From the NCBI GenBank assembly GCA_003439945.1, contig QVRM01004845.1:273814-337813 (forward strand): a DNA stretch of 64,000 nt. Reading direction: 5' to 3'. This stretch comes from Dermanyssus gallinae. Lineage: Eukaryota; Arthropoda; Arachnida; Mesostigmata; Dermanyssidae. Of this stretch, positions 60,123 through 64,000 are shown one piece after another. Below the pieces are notes generated by a model. That model had not been told where the DNA came from. It saw only the letters and a list, made by a program, of their open reading frames with translations, and made no database searches. Within the stretch, counting starts at the first letter, position 1, and the number at the start of each line of letters is the position of its first letter. A program made the position numbers and the translations under genes.

Positions 60123-60640
60123 CATAAAGTTGCACAGACTAATCACTAATACAGTTTTATGAAGTCTCTTACTATCGTGGAGTTGCCTTCTGCCTCGCCT
60201 GCCTTGTGAAGCAAACTCCGTTTCTACTCACGATGCAATGACTGATTGAAACAAAAATGCCATAGGCGCGTGCAATCTTTATTCTAAATTGGATCAATAT
60301 TGGAGCTTTTTTTTACGAAAATTAAAGTAAAGCAAAACATAGAACATATTTGAACCTATTTGGGTCTGCAATGAAGTTTATACGTGGACACGTATGCAGT
60401 CGCTATCTAATTAATAATCTAAAATAATATAAAATATCTAAGCTACCGTTCACTCAATGTGGCCAGAGGTTACGCCTGAAAGCTGTTGGAAAAGCGATGA
60501 TCGAAAAACAGATATCTGTACTCTGGCCGCTGTAAACTATACTTCTAAACCAGATAGAAACCCCGTGGTTTGACTATTCGCGCGACTGTAGGCACATCAA
60601 TTCTTCTTCCTCCGGTCGGTTTGTGTAGTTTGATTGCAGC
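59695..60640. other. No gene seen; CAA patch and (TA)n
   Basis: A CAACAACAGCAATAACGACG-type patch at about 59950-60030 and (TA)n at about 60074-60118. Confidence 0.5.
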
Positions 60641-60644
60641 ACGG

Positions 60645-60765
60645 GGCACTGTAACGGCGTAGTATAGTGGACCAGTCATGGCTGACGTCTACCGGAGTCT
60701 CGCAAGTTCGATCCTTGTTGAATTGATCGAATTTTAGCTGAGCGATGCTTATTCATATTATAATA
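60645..60765 (+). mobile_element. Possible tRNA-derived SINE, family C
   Basis: GGCGTAGTATAGTGGACCAG near 60655 resembles an A box, and GCAAGTTCGATCCTTG at about 60702-60717 is a good B box at tRNA-like spacing. A segment ATTTTAGCTGAGCGATGC follows, faintly like the TTGGCTGAGAGTCAGC tail block of family A. No target duplication was identified and the 3' end is unclear. It could also be a decayed tRNA pseudogene. Confidence 0.55.
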
Positions 60766-62880
60766 TGCATTTAACTATACCTCTGAAAGTAAGCGACCAA
60801 GCCTCGCCACCACAACTGAGCTGTTGGGGGAACCCTAGATATCTCAGCATGTCTTATCTAATGCTGCCGCCCTAAGAGCCCCCTAATACAAAAGGGTGAC
60901 AGTGTATTTAGGTATACAACTTAAGTAATTAATATATCCATCCATCCATAGACCGAAAACTGAAGGAAAGCCGACTTGACGATGAAAATCAGCGGGGTGG
61001 CTAAACAATATGCGGTAACAACGAAACGCCGACTATTATTATTATAGCCACGTGATCAAAAGTCCCTCTCCTTCGACGTTTAGCGTACCGCTGTAGCAAT
61101 TCCGGTATGCTAACCGGAATTACAGAGAAAGAGTACCACTTTGTGCTGTGAAATATTGCTTCATTGAGAGCGCTGTGTCGGCGTCGTCAATGTAATGATT
61201 CCCTGCTGATCACTAAAGCGGTAGCAGCTCATCTATAAAGAAAATATTGTGTTCAGTTAATAGTGAGCGGGACTTCTTTTGGCCTCGCGGTATAGAACCG
61301 AGGAACCACTAATAGTCTACTAAACCAATTCTTTAGTTCCGATATTATGTTCGCTATATATAGAAATTATTTAACCACATATTTGACTCAACGTGGTATA
61401 TGTAGGTGGTCTGTTGATATTGATTCTGATCGATATCGTTGCTCCTGTTAATGCTTAGGAAGTTTAGCGACAACGACACCTTGTAATGACTGACAACGAC
61501 CCTTAGTATGTTGTCTTCCCTTTATTACACATGGCTAATAACGACAGTATGGCGGCGCATGGTAACAAAACTCTCATTTTGCTGTATACAATTGAACAGC
61601 AGCAGCAGGAAAATCAGCGCAGTTCGTCTCTTTTGTATATGAAAATCTTTTGGTTTTCATATAATGAAGAGTCTGCTTGTCTACTCATCCTATCTGCGGA
61701 CCTTTTACAAGTAAACATTAAATGTTTCTAAGACAATTTTTTAGTATGAATTAAATATACGGTAGTGCGATTACATGTTGTGTAGACGTGAGTCCCTAAT
61801 TTCGTCTAGTTTTTGTGCTTTGGTCATCTGTTATCCGTTAGCTGGCTAACGGTAACATTGTTGTATCCTATACTAGGACTGACAAGTTCTGACACTGATA
61901 AAAGATAGTATTCATTACCTGGTCATCCGCCCACAAAAAACTGACATCCGTCCTCTTTCTCAACCAATAATTTATAATAAATATAAACCAGACAATTCAG
62001 AACCGTCTTTTTGGTTAGAAATCTGCGAGTAGTATCAATTTGAGCTGGCCGACGTACCGTGAAAACGCGGCGGACCTTTTCGGAGGATGTTTTTCTAGGA
62101 GGGAGTCAAAGTTGATGTTCTTCGGACGCATGAGAGCTAAGAGAGCTGGTCGGATCATATTCCTCAATACCGGGCCTCAAACTTTTCAAAGGAACTTCCT
62201 CTTCGACTTCATCAAACTATAGTAAAACACAGGCTACATACGGTCATCCTATTTCCAAGGACAAGCACAACCATACTATTTTTCAGTATGTGTTATTTGT
62301 TGTAGTTAACTTAGTAATAGCACAACTATTATTGTTTATCGATTTGACGCAAATCTGCCGCATTTAAGAAAAACTGCTTCGAAAGGGCATTATGGGTCGC
62401 CCCGGATGATTGCACCAATACGGCTTCAAATTCGCGCGGATTCCAGTTGAAATCTCAATGAGAGCCTAATAAGCCGCGCTATCATTTGCATTGGCAGGAA
62501 GCAACGAGCGTTGGGTTTTTACAGCCGTCCACGTTAATTATGATGTTTATGTCAGCGATTTCCCGGCTTTACGCCGACGGAGATGAGTAGTTTGAAACTT
62601 TCTGATGATGCAATAGCCATATCCAACAAACGCACAAATATTGTGCCTTTCCTGTCAAGTCTCAAGTCAAGGGGGGGGGGGGGGGTTCGCCCTACTTTAC
62701 GCATAATCGCGCTTCGGCTATGCGAATATTGCGCGAGAAGGTCCGACGCAAGGAAGCTTTAACTCTGGGTAAACAACTATTGGGCCCTCCATCACAACAA
62801 CGCACGTGCGCACACATCATTACTAATTTAGGATTATTTGATGGAAAATTCGATTTTTATATTTTCGCAACCTTTTTATT
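60766..62880. other. No gene seen
   Basis: Anonymous DNA. Short frames at 61531-61731 and 62040-62222 have no known features. A poly-G run lies at about 62671-62685. Confidence 0.5.
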
Positions 62881-62889
62881 TGCCAAACC

Positions 62890-63125
62890 TGACTACGGAC
62901 GACGACTTTATACCGTTGCCCACGGATAAAAAAAATGTGAAGAAACTGCGTTTCGAGCCTATAGCAGAGATAAAAAAAAAATCGCAGGAGCAACTCAACT
63001 CGATCCCAAATGACGCGTTTTAAAATGCTTCAAAGAGTGGGAAAGCAGGTGGCACAGGTGCATTTCAGTGGGCGGGAACTACTCTGAAACACGGTTTTGA
63101 CAGAAACAAGAACACTTTAAAAAAT
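62890..63125 (+). pseudogene. Mariner transposase C-terminal relic
   Basis: A frame reads LRFEPIAEIKKKSQEQLNSI PNDAF then a stop; after a shift the family tail is recognisable as GAFQWAGTTLK (for W.KC...GGDYF) followed by an AT-rich 3' end. It shares the nucleotide string CAGTGGGCGGGA with the relic at 16440-16760, so both descend from one mariner subfamily. The N-terminal and catalytic regions are missing. Confidence 0.75.
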
Positions 63126-63129
63126 TAAA

Positions 63130-63950
63130 TGACTTTTTTTTTATAAATATGTATTAGGACTTTTCGATCTGCCCTCGTACTAGTATTTATAATCTGCAGC
63201 ATGTAGTCGCATAACCGAAGTGGGAGACGCACGACCGGAGACACGAGACTCGACGGGGGCAGCACCACATTTGTGCTGCCACATTGTTTTTGTTGGAGAA
63301 CAGTTTCACCACCTTTGCAGTTTCGAAGTCTCTCCATCTCTATCCTTGGAGTGCAGTAGGCGGTCTATAGTTCGGAGCTTAGGAGCCTCAACTGGCTAAA
63401 TACAAATGCTAACTAATACCGAGGCTAAGGTGTCCCGAACAGATTGCCACTGGCATTCATCCTAGATTGTATTTACTAAATAACGAAATTGAGCCGCGAT
63501 ATGACAAGTTTCACAGTTACACCTTGAAGGTAGTAGCTACGTCTGATTACATAAACGGACCGTTTCTACGGCGGATTGTCGGATTGTTGTATGGCTTAAC
63601 TGACGCACGTACAGCTTTATTGAGTGCAATTATTTAAATGAATTGTATTCCAAAATGAACGCATTTGTATTCTGCCTTATTCAACATCGCGATGACGGCA
63701 ATGCTTTAGCTGCTGAACGGGATCAGACGATCCTGTCGAAACGTTTGACCGACCTGTGCTCAGCACATGTACCTCGCTAGAGCTATATATAGTACACCTA
63801 TTGATACGTCTACAACCAGACAGCCAGTGCTCGCATTTCTAGTCGGTTAACCAGGCATATAGGACATAGACAGAGCCGCGATATTATGTTCTATTTCACG
63901 AGTGGGTGGAGTGTCATTCAACGATAGCATGATTTTTTTTTTATAAAGGT
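63130..63950. other. No gene seen
   Basis: Anonymous DNA. Confidence 0.5.
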
Positions 63951-63975
63951 CTAGCATATATATATATATATATAC

Positions 63976-64000
63976 TAGGTAGATCAAATAGTTGGTAGCA
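63976..64000. mobile_element. Probable mariner left terminal repeat, cut by the window end
   Basis: After (TA)n at 63956-63974 comes CTAGGTAGATCAAATAGTTG GTAGCA. Its form parallels GGTAAGTCAAAAAGTTCGTC of mariner 1, and it resembles the putative terminus near 16808 (GGATCAAACAGTTCGC). The rest of the element would lie to the right. Confidence 0.6.

Overview
The window looks like a gene-poor, repeat-rich stretch of an invertebrate nuclear genome. An arthropod is the best guess, and a chelicerate such as a mite or tick is possible but unproven. The evidence is eukaryotic throughout: several mariner (IS630-Tc1-mariner) elements flanked by TA, non-LTR and LTR retrotransposon relics, tRNA-derived SINEs with target-site duplications, very long (TA)n arrays, and (CAA/CAG/TTG)n triplet arrays. 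No operon-like gene order, bacterial gene, rRNA, CRISPR array or complete host protein-coding gene could be recognised. Most long open frames are low-complexity translations of microsatellites.

Layout. 1-6115: three reverse-transcriptase relics, one LINE C-terminal relic and a minus-strand SINE, around a GC-rich block (860-2340) that ends in a possible first coding exon with a splice donor. 6120-14900: mostly unassigned DNA with a SINE-like tRNA repeat, a duplicated 141-bp repeat, several hairpins and triplet-rich blocks. 14936-16300: a 1155-bp fold-back element between (TA)n arrays. 16440-17530: two decayed mariners. 20102-20466: a smaller related fold-back element. 21340-21760: a LINE C-terminal relic. 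22706-22920: a SINE with a perfect 14-bp duplication. 23000-40500: largely anonymous DNA with (TA)n arrays and two triplet or purine-rich blocks. 40665-41945: a decayed minus-strand LINE of R1/LOA-like type. 44069-45866: a short LTR retrotransposon (about 98% identical LTRs, 5-bp target duplication, PBS, polypurine tract) that carries only a gag remnant. 46931-48346: a third fold-back element with nested hairpins. 54250-55060: a LINE endonuclease relic. 56407-59692: three mariners back to back. 62890-63125: another mariner C-terminal relic. 63976 to the end: probably the terminal repeat of one more.

How the parts relate. Everything confidently identified is mobile or derived from mobile DNA. 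Transposases (broken here) would act on TA-flanked terminal repeats. LINE reverse transcriptases would supply the copying activity that tRNA-derived SINEs need. The LTR element lacks pol and would depend on enzymes supplied by relatives. The least ordinary signal is the trio of CAGGGTG-type fold-back elements, which share a roughly 60-80 bp module repeated in direct and inverted orientation inside their arms and loops, and which sit in or beside TA arrays. If the possible exon at 2302-2340 is real, much of the window could be intron of one plus-strand gene; that is inference only.
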